This document shows, one piece after another, positions 1-7,911 of a DNA stretch of 64,000 bases. The stretch spans positions 1 through 64,000 of the forward strand of contig JAVBRM010000046.1 of the NCBI GenBank assembly GCA_031548025.1. Direction: 5' to 3'. The notes under the pieces were generated by a model. It worked only from the letters and a program-made list of their open reading frames with translations, did not search any database and was not told the DNA's origin. Each line of letters opens with the position of its first letter. The first letter of the stretch is position 1. Made by a program: the position numbers and the translations under genes. Source of the DNA: UBA5239 sp031548025 (GTDB lineage Bacteria > Verrucomicrobiota > Lentisphaeria > Victivallales > Victivallaceae).

Positions 1-737
1 CCGTCGCTCTCGACTACCGGGCGGAAACCGAGTTCGCCATAGGCGCAGTAACCGGTCATGCGGTGGTCGGAGGAGATGCCGCTGCCGCGGGCCGTGGGCC
101 CGACCGCACCATGTTCCTGAGCGGTAGTGGAATCCAGGACGCCGATGCCGACCAGACGTTTTTTGACGCTGTAGTCGTCAAGCAGTACCGGGAGCAGGAC
201 CTTGAGGTCTTTTTCGACGGTGGCGAGCTTTTCAAGGACGAATTTTTTCTGATCCGCGTTGATATCCTTGCGGACGCCGCCGATACAGCAACTGCCGAGC
301 ATGATTCTGGCGCCGGTGGTGTGTTCCATGGCGTCGAGGATGTGCTCGCGGGTGCGCCAGAGCTGCATAAAGAGGTTTTCAAACCCAAAAGCGTCGGCAA
401 GCAGCCCGGTAGCCAGCAGATGGCTGTGCATACGGTGGAGTTCACTCCAGACGACACGCAGGTAATTGGCGCGCGGAGGAATTTGCAACCCCATGAGTTC
501 TTCGATTCCCTGGCAATAGCACAAGGAATGGATGAAACTGCAGATGCCGCAGACGCGTTCGATCAGGTAAGTATCCTGTTGGAAATCTTTTTCTTCGGCC
601 AGTTTTTCGAGGCCGCGGTGAACGTAGCCGAGGACCGGCAACGCGGACATGACGCGTTCTTCCTGCAGGGCCAGCCGCAATTGAATCGGTTCCGGCAGTA
701 CCGGATGCTGCGGTCCGAATGGTACAACCATACTCAT
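1..737 (-). CDS. Group 4 [NiFe]-hydrogenase large subunit (EchE-like), 3' end outside window
   Basis: Catalytic large subunit of a membrane-bound, ferredoxin-linked hydrogenase related to EchE, HycE and NuoD. About 245 N-terminal residues are in the window and the rest lies beyond position 1. The start ATG at 737 overlaps the stop of the upstream NuoC-like gene (ATGA) and follows a strong AGGAGG-type ribosome binding site. The early FGPQHPVLPEP segment and the first nickel-binding pair in ERVCGICS (Cys63 and Cys66) are typical of the family. The second Cys-x-x-Cys pair, which would confirm the nickel site, is off the window. Neighbouring genes encode the other subunits, so this is not a complex I subunit, which would lack the CxxC pair. 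Confidence 0.93.
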   Translation of the reverse strand, partial: MSMVVPFGPQHPVLPEPIQLRLALQEERVMSALPVLGYVHRGLEKLAEEKDFQQDTYLIERVCGICSFIHSLCYCQGIEELMGLQIPPRANYLRVVWSELHRMHSHLLATGLLADAFGFENLFMQLWRTREHILDAMEHTTGARIMLGSCCIGGVRKDINADQKKFVLEKLATVEKDLKVLLPVLLDDYSVKKRLVGIGVLDSTTAQEHGAVGPTARGSGISSDHRMTGYCAYGELGFRPVVESD

Positions 738-1129
738 GATTGACCTCCTTTATTTTCGGTTTCGACGATACTGACGCCAACGCCGGGGACCCGGCAGAAC
801 GGTTTGAGCGGGGCATCGGCGGAGAGGATGAAATGATCCTGATAGTCGAGGTTTAGATCGGTTACGATAATGCCGAACAGATCCTGGATTTCGTTTTCCA
901 CGATCAGCGCGGGGGGGCAAACACCTGAAATGCTGGGGAGCGCTTTGCCTTTTTCCAGCTTCAACTGGAAATTGATCAGCTCGTAGTTCAGGTCGAAATG
1001 ATAATAAATGTCGAAATGGGTATCGGAGTCGACTGCCGTCATCGTCACGAACCGGAACCGGCGCGGCAGAAGCGACGCGATTTTTTCGATCATGTTATCG
1101 AGGGTGATTACTTCATTTACCGTCATCAT
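734..1129 (-). CDS. NuoC/EchD-like 30 kDa hydrogenase subunit
   Basis: Small soluble subunit of the hydrogenase complex, homologous to the 30 kDa subunit of complex I, which bridges the large and small subunits. About 131 residues. The chosen start (MMTVNEVI) overlaps the stop of the upstream small-subunit gene (TAATG), and everything further upstream in this frame is antisense or overlapping noise. The central acidic segment VENEIQDLFGIIVTDLNLDY matches the family signature around the EREIYDLFG motif of NuoC. Its place between NuoB-like and NuoD-like genes fits Ech order. A start one codon downstream (ATG at 1126) is equally possible. Confidence 0.88.
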   Translation of the reverse strand: MMTVNEVITLDNMIEKIASLLPRRFRFVTMTAVDSDTHFDIYYHFDLNYELINFQLKLEKGKALPSISGVCPPALIVENEIQDLFGIIVTDLNLDYQDHFILSADAPLKPFCRVPGVGVSIVETENKGGQS

Positions 1130-1641
1130 TATGACACCGCCTTGGTGGTTTCGGCCGCTGCTTCCGGCTGGGGGGCCGGGCGGACAATTTTTACTGCTTT
1201 TTCCGGAACAACGGTTTCGGTACTGATCTGTTTCTTCGCCAGGATACCGACTGCTTCCAGGATGCCGTCCATCATGGCTTCCGGGCGGGGCGGGCATCCG
1301 GGTACGAACACATCGACCGGAATGACCTTGTCCACGCCGCCGAGTACGTTGTAACAGTCGGCGAAGACGCCGCCGGTAGCGCCGCAGACGCCCATGGCGA
1401 CGACGACTTTGGGCGAAGGCATCTGATCATAAACGTTCTTCAGAACACGGCGGTTCCGGTGATTGACCGAACCGGTGACGACCAGGACGTCGGCATGTTT
1501 GGGATTGCCGACGTGGAGTACGCCGAACCGCTCGACGTCATACATCGGGGTCAGGCAGGCGAGGAATTCAATATCGCAGCCGTTGCAGCTGTTACAGTTG
1601 AAATGTACTACCCAGGGGGATTTTGCTGTAGCTTTTGTCAT
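1129..1641 (-). CDS. Group 4 [NiFe]-hydrogenase small subunit (EchC/NuoB-like)
   Basis: Electron-transfer subunit that carries the proximal 4Fe-4S cluster and passes electrons between ferredoxin-type clusters and the NiFe site. 170 residues. Visible cysteines are Cys16, Cys19 and Cys22 in NCNSCNGCDIE, Cys86 in GVCGATGG and Cys116 in PGCPPRP, which supply the four ligands of NuoB-like proteins plus an extra N-terminal cysteine. The C-terminal tail of about 40 residues is rich in Ala, Pro and Glu and is probably disordered. It is translationally linked to the downstream NuoC-like gene and lies 4 bases after the NuoH-like gene. Confidence 0.92.
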   Translation of the reverse strand: MTKATAKSPWVVHFNCNSCNGCDIEFLACLTPMYDVERFGVLHVGNPKHADVLVVTGSVNHRNRRVLKNVYDQMPSPKVVVAMGVCGATGGVFADCYNVLGGVDKVIPVDVFVPGCPPRPEAMMDGILEAVGILAKKQISTETVVPEKAVKIVRPAPQPEAAAETTKAVS

Positions 1642-1645
1642 AATA

Positions 1646-2515
1646 TCAGCTCCATAACCAAATCAGGTTTGCCAGTGCCAGAGTCAGCGGCACCGTCCAC
1701 ATATAACGCACCATCCAGCTCGCCGTCAACCGCGAAAACGCGTTGTCGACAACCAGGATGAAGATAAAAACCAACCCTTCCAGCAGGAATCCAATCCACA
1801 GATTGGTGTGCCAGAAACTCATGATCAGCCCGAAGAAAATCGCGACTTCATAGAAGTGCGTGATTTCGAGAATCCCCAGGAACGGACCGGAATATTCCAG
1901 AGTCAGCCCTTTGACGATTTCCTGGTGCGCATGGTGCGAAGTAGCCACGTCGAACGGCGATTTGCCGATTTCGATGGCCACTACGCAGATGAAAGCCAGG
2001 AACAACAGCGGCATGGAAATCAACAGCGGTTGATCGCTGGCAAGCACTTTCGAGGCCAGGAAGCTGCCGTCGCGCAGGTTGATGGCCAGGATCAGCACCA
2101 GCAGTACCGGCTCGTAGGCCAGGATCTGGAGGATTTTACGTTGGCTGCCGATCCAGCTGTAGGGAGAGCGCACGCTCATGGCGCCGAGGATCAGACTGAT
2201 CGAGGCGAAAGCGTGAATCAGCAGAATCATCAGCAGGTCTTGCCCTTGAACCAGCATGACCACCACCAGCAGCATAAAAATCAGATGCAGTACCGCATAC
2301 ATGATTTGCGGGCGGTGCAACGCAATCGGATCTTTGCCGAAAAGCTTGAACAGGTCATAAAACGGCTGGAGCAACGGAGGTCCCATCCGGCCCTGCATGC
2401 GAGCGGTCAGTTTGCGGTCGATTCCCATAATCAGGCCGCCCACGATTGGTCCCAGGATAACCGCCAGGACGGTCAGAACGTGTTTGTTACCCAATATCTC
2501 AATTAACTTATCCAT
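1646..2515 (-). CDS. NuoH/EchB-like membrane subunit of hydrogenase
   Basis: Integral membrane subunit that anchors the hydrogenase module and links electron transfer to ion movement. About 289 residues with roughly eight predicted membrane helices. The conserved RMQGRMGPPLLQPFYDLFKL loop and the acidic loop containing VAIEIGKSPFDVAT are diagnostic of the NuoH/HyfC/EchB family. The start MDKLIEIL at 2515 was chosen because the longer frame begins inside the upstream gene and because GGAG precedes this ATG. It lies 17 bases after the stop of the antiporter-like subunit. Confidence 0.92.
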   Translation of the reverse strand: MDKLIEILGNKHVLTVLAVILGPIVGGLIMGIDRKLTARMQGRMGPPLLQPFYDLFKLFGKDPIALHRPQIMYAVLHLIFMLLVVVMLVQGQDLLMILLIHAFASISLILGAMSVRSPYSWIGSQRKILQILAYEPVLLVLILAINLRDGSFLASKVLASDQPLLISMPLLFLAFICVVAIEIGKSPFDVATSHHAHQEIVKGLTLEYSGPFLGILEITHFYEVAIFFGLIMSFWHTNLWIGFLLEGLVFIFILVVDNAFSRLTASWMVRYMWTVPLTLALANLIWLWS

Positions 2516-2532
2516 AGTCGAAATTATCTCCG

Positions 2533-4488
2533 TCACATTGTTGAAATACTTAACCCGACCAGGGCGATGATGATCAGCCATGCCGCCCAGTTCAGGACTC
2601 TGGTAACTACGTTTTCCTTGACGATTCCGCGGAAGTACATACTGGATATAACGGTATGCTCGACCCGGTCGTAAACGGAATGGAAGTCGTAGGAGCGAAC
2701 GTCTTCTTCCTTGCTCAACTTGCTGATATCCACGTTTTCACCGCACAGGAACGGCAACCGCACATTGCTGGGGCGGAACCGGCGCCAGAAGCCGAAATAA
2801 TAGATCGGCATCGCGATGATGATGAAAATGAAAATCAACAGAGCCGGATAGAAGAATTCTTTGACTTCGTCGAAAGTCTTCCAGTTGACGTTGTCGAATC
2901 CGCTGAAGACCTCCCGGGCCATCGGCGAGAAGACATTGACGAAAATCCACATGGTGCACAAGCCGGTACCCACGACCAGCAGAACCATGATCGACAGCGA
3001 CAAACGCACCGACAATGCGATCTTTTCCTTGGGCATGTGTTCATGATAACCGGTATTCTGCATACGGCCGATCCATTTGGCCCAGAAGAACACCGTCAGC
3101 GCGCTGCCGATAACCATGAAGATGAAAAGAAACGGAGAACGGATGGTGGCTTCGATCGCCAGCCATTTGCTCAGCAGCATGCCGAAGGGCGGCAACAGCA
3201 TCGACATCATCCCGATCAGGGCGACCTGTGTGGTAAAGGGCATTTTGAAGAGCATGCCGTCCATGGCTTCGATATCGCGGCTGCCGATTCTCTGTTCGAT
3301 ATTGCCCACGCAGAGGAAGAGCAGACCCTTGGAAATCGCGTGGAAACTGATAATTGCCAGGCCGGCCGCATAAGCCAGCGGAGTATTGAGTCCGGCGCAA
3401 GCGACCACCAACCCGAGGTTGGAAATCGTCGAATATGCGAGGACCTTTTTGGCATTGCTTTGCGTACAGGCCAGCAAGGCGCCGCCGACGAAAGTCAGGG
3501 CTCCGGCGAATGCCATCATCATCATCGCTTTTTCATTGGCATAAAATCCGGGGGTTATGCGCATGACCAGATAGACCCCCGCCTTGACCATGGTGGCCGA
3601 GTGCAACATCGCCGACACCGGAGTGGGGGCGACCATCGCGCCGAGGAGCCAGCTCTGGAACGGGAAAAGCGCCGACTTGGTGAAAGCGGCCACGCAGAGC
3701 AGTACCGCCGGAACCAGTGTCAGGCTGTTATTACGAAATACTTCTTCGAAACTTTCGCCGCCGATTTTCAGTTTGATCAGGAAAATCGCGAAGATCAGCA
3801 GAGTGCCGCCGAAGCTGTTGATCAACAACGCCCTCGTGGCGTTTACCTTGCGGGCCATGCCGCCGTCCTGGCCGATCAGGGCATAGGAACAAAGCGTAGT
3901 GGCTTCCCAGAAAAACGAGAAAAACGAAAGGTTGTTCGATACCACCAGCCCGCTCATGAATCCGAGGAAGCCGATGAAAAAGAAAAAGAAACGTCCCGTC
4001 GAACCCGCGCCGGGAGGTGCATGGTGCTCATGCTGTTTCATGTAGCCGATGGCGAAAATCAGGATCGTCGAACCGACGATACAGGTCACGATCAGCAGGA
4101 TTCGGGCCAGGTTGTCGATCTGAAACAGTACCAGTTCGTGATGTTCGGCGGGCCGGATGAAATAACAACCGGTCACCAGCGCGATCTGAACGACGCCCAT
4201 CACGATGATCCAGAAATTCCGGATCTTGATGGCTACGCCCAGGATAATCGCCACCATGACGAATTCCAGCAGACTGCCGAGCCATTCGAGTTTCGGGTTA
4301 ACAGCATAAGTCCAGACGCCGTTCGGACTCTGGCTGCTCAGGACCACTATTGCCACGCCGCATGCCGCTACGGCCAACGCGCTGAAAACAATCAGCGCAT
4401 TACGCAAGCCGCTGGATTTCACCAGCCATGCCAGCGTTCCGCAGACCAGGGGTAGGCCCAACAGAGAGAATAATATATATTCCGTCAT
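2533..4488 (-). CDS. NuoL/Mrp-antiporter-like hydrogenase subunit (EchA-like)
   Basis: Large ion-translocating membrane subunit of the hydrogenase complex. 651 residues with about 14-16 hydrophobic helices. The family core is clear: a helix carrying SFFWEATTLCSYALIG, the KSALFPFQSWLLGAM region with its conserved lysine, and the PVSAMLHSATMVKAGVYL segment, all hallmarks of the NuoL/M/N and Mrp antiporter fold. The start ATGA overlaps the stop of hypB, so the structural genes follow directly from the maturation genes. Whether the pumped ion is a proton or sodium cannot be read from the sequence. Confidence 0.92.
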   Translation of the reverse strand: MTEYILFSLLGLPLVCGTLAWLVKSSGLRNALIVFSALAVAACGVAIVVLSSQSPNGVWTYAVNPKLEWLGSLLEFVMVAIILGVAIKIRNFWIIVMGVVQIALVTGCYFIRPAEHHELVLFQIDNLARILLIVTCIVGSTILIFAIGYMKQHEHHAPPGAGSTGRFFFFFIGFLGFMSGLVVSNNLSFFSFFWEATTLCSYALIGQDGGMARKVNATRALLINSFGGTLLIFAIFLIKLKIGGESFEEVFRNNSLTLVPAVLLCVAAFTKSALFPFQSWLLGAMVAPTPVSAMLHSATMVKAGVYLVMRITPGFYANEKAMMMMAFAGALTFVGGALLACTQSNAKKVLAYSTISNLGLVVACAGLNTPLAYAAGLAIISFHAISKGLLFLCVGNIEQRIGSRDIEAMDGMLFKMPFTTQVALIGMMSMLLPPFGMLLSKWLAIEATIRSPFLFIFMVIGSALTVFFWAKWIGRMQNTGYHEHMPKEKIALSVRLSLSIMVLLVVGTGLCTMWIFVNVFSPMAREVFSGFDNVNWKTFDEVKEFFYPALLIFIFIIIAMPIYYFGFWRRFRPSNVRLPFLCGENVDISKLSKEEDVRSYDFHSVYDRVEHTVISSMYFRGIVKENVVTRVLNWAAWLIIIALVGLSISTM

Positions 4489-5291
4489 TTTCCAATTTCT
4501 TCCTTCTTGCTTGAAATCAGTTTTTTCAAATATTTAAGCCAGCAATCCACACCGAGTCCGTTACGCACGGAGAGATCGATGATTTGGATTGACCGGTTGA
4601 CAAGGGAAATATTCTTCAGGCATAATTCCCGGTTCCAACCGAGAATTTCCGCCAGATCCATCTTGGTCAGCAGCACCACATCGGCTGCCGCGAACAAAGC
4701 TGGGTATTTTATCGGCTTTTCCTCGCCCTCCGGAGTGGAGAGCAAAGCGACCTTGTGGTCTTCGCCAAGATCAAACGCGGTGGGACAAACGAGGTTGCCG
4801 ATATTTTCGATAATCAGTAATTCGGTTCCCGCCGGCACCGCTTCCGGCAGGATTCGGGCAATCTGCTCCGCATTCAAATGACAACTGTCAAGGGTCTGGA
4901 TCTGAGTGACCGGGGCTCCCCGGCCGCGCATACGTTCGGCATCCAGCTCGCTGTATTGGTCGCCGACGATCACCGCGGTCTTGATCCCTTCCGCCTGCAG
5001 CAATTCCAAAGTCCGTTCCAGCAAAGTGGTCTTGCCGGAGCCCGGCGACGAAATCAGGTTGATCACAGCCATGCCGTGTTCCCTGAAATACGCCCGGTTG
5101 ACTTCCGCGGCCTGGTCGTTGGCCGCCAGAATCGCTGTTTCCAGCGGTACGGTTCGAGTTTCCGTGTGTTCGTGGCTGTGGGTATACGGATTGCCGTTTT
5201 CATCATAATGGACATGCTCATGATGGTGATCATGGTCATGTTCATGATGGTGGTGATGCGATCCGCCTGAACATCCGCAATTTTTACACAT
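4485..5291 (-). CDS. hypB: Hydrogenase nickel incorporation GTPase HypB
   Basis: GTPase that delivers nickel to the hydrogenase large subunit together with HypA. About 268 residues. The N-terminus has MCKNCGC, a high-affinity metal motif, followed by a histidine-rich stretch (residues about 12-40, with runs such as HHHHHEHDHDHHHEH) likely to store nickel. The P-loop SSPGSGKTT, the DAERMRGRG/VTQIQT region with the CHLNAE segment, and TKMDL (the NKxD equivalent) follow in order. The start was set at MCKNCGC, 5 codons inside the longer frame, because this matches the family N-terminus. The gene overlaps hypA by 8 bases. Confidence 0.96.
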   Translation of the reverse strand: MCKNCGCSGGSHHHHHEHDHDHHHEHVHYDENGNPYTHSHEHTETRTVPLETAILAANDQAAEVNRAYFREHGMAVINLISSPGSGKTTLLERTLELLQAEGIKTAVIVGDQYSELDAERMRGRGAPVTQIQTLDSCHLNAEQIARILPEAVPAGTELLIIENIGNLVCPTAFDLGEDHKVALLSTPEGEEKPIKYPALFAAADVVLLTKMDLAEILGWNRELCLKNISLVNRSIQIIDLSVRNGLGVDCWLKYLKKLISSKKEEIGK

Positions 5292-5640
5292 TTTCTTCAA
5301 TCTCAATATGTTTCATGATTAACTCACGTCCGCCGTCACGAACCAGGGATTCCCGGTTGCAACCCGGACACAATAATGTCAACTTTTCCGCCTGGGTTTT
5401 CGCTCCGCATTCTCTGCAGACGAAAGACAAAGGCAACAATTCTATTTCCAGCGCGCACCCGGCAAGCTCCGGATTGCCGCCCATCGCCAGCGTCGTCGGC
5501 CAGACATACTGCAAAGCCTCGGGGTCGACGCCGCCGAGACGGCCGAGCGACAACGCCAGCTTTTTAATTTTTCCGCCATTTTCCCGCTGATAACGGTCCA
5601 GGCTTTGAACCAAGGCTTCCGCCACTGACAACTCATGCAT
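5284..5640 (-). CDS. hypA: Hydrogenase maturation nickel metallochaperone HypA
   Basis: Zinc-containing nickel chaperone that works with HypB. About 118 residues. It begins MHELSVAEALV, where His2 and the free N-terminus form the nickel site. The C-terminal zinc site is made of two Cys-x2-Cys pairs, CRECG and CPGC. The start at MHEL was preferred over the ML extension two codons upstream because the MHE tripeptide is invariant. It overlaps hypB and abuts hypE, so production is likely coupled. Confidence 0.96.
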   Translation of the reverse strand: MHELSVAEALVQSLDRYQRENGGKIKKLALSLGRLGGVDPEALQYVWPTTLAMGGNPELAGCALEIELLPLSFVCRECGAKTQAEKLTLLCPGCNRESLVRDGGRELIMKHIEIEENV

Positions 5641-6617
5641 CAGCAAATCCTCGGCAGTTGATCGTTATCCGGTTGAATCATCAGTCTCCGTCCGCCCCAT
5701 TCGCCGCGCAGCGTGACTTTGCCCGCCTCGAGGTTTACCGTACCGATCCGGGCAGCGGTTTCACTGCCCGGGATCTTGCGCCATAAATCGATGATGGCGT
5801 CGGCATATTGTGGGTCGACAATCATCACGATCCGGCCCTCGCAGGCGGAGAACAACAGGTCGACACCGAGCATTTCCGCCACAGTCTTCGAACCGGCGGA
5901 TACCGGCAGGGTGCTTTCGTCGATTTCGATGCCGAAATCGGTTCCTTCGATAATCTCTTGAAGGATACCGCCGACTCCCCCGCGTGTAGGGTCGCGCATA
6001 AATTTAACATCTTTGCCGATCACACTGGCAAATTGAGCGGAAATACACATGCAGTCGCTGACGACTCCATCGCCGCCGATACCGTGCCGCGCCGCCAGAA
6101 TCGCCATTCCATGATCGCCGATGGTTCCACTGACCAGCACCGCGTCGCCTTCCTGAATTCGGTGACGGCCGAGCTTGATCTCCGGTATCCGGGTACCGAT
6201 TCCGCTGGTATTTAGAAAAATGCCATCGATGGCACCGCGCGGCACTACCTTGGTATCGCCGGTCACTATCTGGACCTCGCAATGTTCGGCGGTTTTTTGG
6301 ACTGAATCCAGGATTCTGGTCAGTTCCTCACGGGAAAATCCCTCTTCAATGATCATCGCCAGACTTAAATATTGAGGCTTGCCACCCGCCATGCAAATGT
6401 CGTTGGCAGTACCGCAGACCGCCAGTTTGCCGATATCGCCGCCGGGGAAAAAGCGCGGCGTAACCACAAAACTGTCGGTCGAAAAAACGATATTGCCCGG
6501 CAATACCGCCCCGTCGGGCAGTTCCGCCAGCGGTCCTTTGCCGAAACGGGTCAGGATTTCCGCCTTGATCAAGTCATTGCCGGCTTTGCCGCCGCCGCCA
6601 TGAGCCAAGGTAATCAT
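5640..6617 (-). CDS. hypE: Hydrogenase expression/formation protein HypE
   Basis: Dehydrates the carbamoyl group received from HypF on its C-terminal cysteine to make the cyanide ligand of the NiFe site. About 325 residues. It starts MITLAHGGGGK, typical of HypE, and ends PRIC, with the terminal cysteine that carries thiocarbamate. The internal FMRDPTRGGVGG motif is the conserved ATP-binding loop of the PurM/AIRS superfamily. The start codon forms ATGA with the stop of hypD. The longer frame upstream only covers hypD sequence in another frame. Confidence 0.96.
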   Translation of the reverse strand: MITLAHGGGGKAGNDLIKAEILTRFGKGPLAELPDGAVLPGNIVFSTDSFVVTPRFFPGGDIGKLAVCGTANDICMAGGKPQYLSLAMIIEEGFSREELTRILDSVQKTAEHCEVQIVTGDTKVVPRGAIDGIFLNTSGIGTRIPEIKLGRHRIQEGDAVLVSGTIGDHGMAILAARHGIGGDGVVSDCMCISAQFASVIGKDVKFMRDPTRGGVGGILQEIIEGTDFGIEIDESTLPVSAGSKTVAEMLGVDLLFSACEGRIVMIVDPQYADAIIDLWRKIPGSETAARIGTVNLEAGKVTLRGEWGGRRLMIQPDNDQLPRIC

Positions 6618-7666
6618 ATCGCCACCTCCCGGTAACGGTAAGCCGCGGCGCAAGCGCCTTCGCTGCTGACCATGCATGAACCGGCCGGATGCTCCGGAAC
6701 GCATTTGCTTCCGAACAGCGGACATTGTTCCGGTGAAATATAGCCGCGCAGGATATCGGCGCAACGGCAGCCGGAAGCGGATGTTTCAACGGTGGCGGTT
6801 TTTAAATTATATTTAGACGCGGCGTCAAACGCGGCGTATTCTTCACTGATTTTCCAGCAGCCGTTGGGAATTATACCCAGGCCGCGCCATTCACCGTCCA
6901 CGGGACGGAAATAGCGGTTGATTAGATCAAGTGCGGTTTTATTGCCTTCCGGCGCAACCAGTTGCGGGTAATTGTTGGTGACGCCGGTTTTTCCGTCGAT
7001 AATCATTTCCAGCAACAGTTTCAACGAGAACAGGATATTTTCCGGGTCGAAACCGGAGATGACGCCGGGCAGGGCCAGATTGCGGTAACCGGCCTCTCCG
7101 ATAATGGAACCGACGTGGCCCGGCAACAGAAATCCGTTCAGGGCGGTTTGCGGGTCCGCAGCCAGTTGGTTGAGAACCGGATACAAATGTTTAAAGTCAG
7201 CCAGAACGGAAAAATTATTCAGCTTCTTTTCAGCGGCTTCTTCCAGGATGGCGGCGCCCACGGCGAGCGTCGGCTCAAAGCCCACGGCCGCCAGTACGGT
7301 TTCCGTTTGCGGATTGGCGGCGGCGAAATCCAGCGCTTCCTCCGGGGAATAAATCACCATCAGTCCGCCTTCATTGCGGAGGGTTCCGGTCTGGCCGGGG
7401 ATTTTCAGGAGATCGCCGAATACCGCAACTTTGACGCCGCGGCGGTTCAGGGAAATCGTCTGGTCGATGAACGAAGCCGCCGATACACAGACCGGGCAGC
7501 CGGGACCCGAAAGAAGCCGGACGTTACCCGGCAACAGTGCGCGCAGACCCGAACGGGCCACCGCCATGCTGTGGCTGCCGCACACCTCCATGAGGTTAAC
7601 CGGATGTAAAAGTTTGGCGGATAGATGCAAAAAAGTATCACGCCAGAATGTTGCTGCCGTGTTCAT
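6614..7666 (-). CDS. hypD: Hydrogenase formation protein HypD
   Basis: Iron-sulfur scaffold on which the Fe(CN)2CO unit is assembled with HypC. 350 residues. Conserved motifs are MEVCGSHSM near residue 28, LLSGPGCPVCV around residue 55, the GFEPT segment, and the C-terminal cysteine cluster in SGCRCADIL, EQCPLFGSKC and PAGSC, which binds the 4Fe-4S cluster. The start overlaps the stop of hypC by 4 bases. Nothing unusual is seen. Confidence 0.96.
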   Translation of the reverse strand: MNTAATFWRDTFLHLSAKLLHPVNLMEVCGSHSMAVARSGLRALLPGNVRLLSGPGCPVCVSAASFIDQTISLNRRGVKVAVFGDLLKIPGQTGTLRNEGGLMVIYSPEEALDFAAANPQTETVLAAVGFEPTLAVGAAILEEAAEKKLNNFSVLADFKHLYPVLNQLAADPQTALNGFLLPGHVGSIIGEAGYRNLALPGVISGFDPENILFSLKLLLEMIIDGKTGVTNNYPQLVAPEGNKTALDLINRYFRPVDGEWRGLGIIPNGCWKISEEYAAFDAASKYNLKTATVETSASGCRCADILRGYISPEQCPLFGSKCVPEHPAGSCMVSSEGACAAAYRYREVAI

Positions 7667-7890
7667 CGTTCCAGTGCTTCTTGTAACTCTCGCATAATTC
7701 GAAGGTTTTCCTGAGCGGACTCCTCCGATAGTTTTTCGATCGCATAACCGGCGTGTATCAAAACATAGTCGCCCAGCTCGCAGTTGCCGAGCAGACGCAA
7801 ATTGACTTTCCGCTCGACGCCGCCGCTTTCGACGATGCCGCAGTTGTCTGCCAACAGTTCTTTAATTTTCATTGGAAATGCAATACACAT
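7663..7890 (-). CDS. hypC: Hydrogenase assembly chaperone HypC
   Basis: Small chaperone that carries the Fe(CN)2CO group between HypD and the immature large subunit. About 75 residues. It starts MCIAFPMKI, so Cys2 is the essential iron-binding residue after methionine removal. LGDYVLIHAGYAIEKL is the conserved OB-fold segment. The start at 7890 was chosen over the slightly longer frame (MINMC...) because Cys must be residue 2. Confidence 0.96.
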   Translation of the reverse strand: MCIAFPMKIKELLADNCGIVESGGVERKVNLRLLGNCELGDYVLIHAGYAIEKLSEESAQENLRIMRELQEALER

Positions 7891-7911
7891 ATTTATCACC
7901 TGCCTGAAAAA

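Noticed and set aside
2656..4455. 599-residue plus-strand open frame opposite the antiporter-like hydrogenase subunit
   Set aside because: Composition is His/Gln/Asp-rich, as expected for the reverse complement of membrane-protein codons; no motifs.
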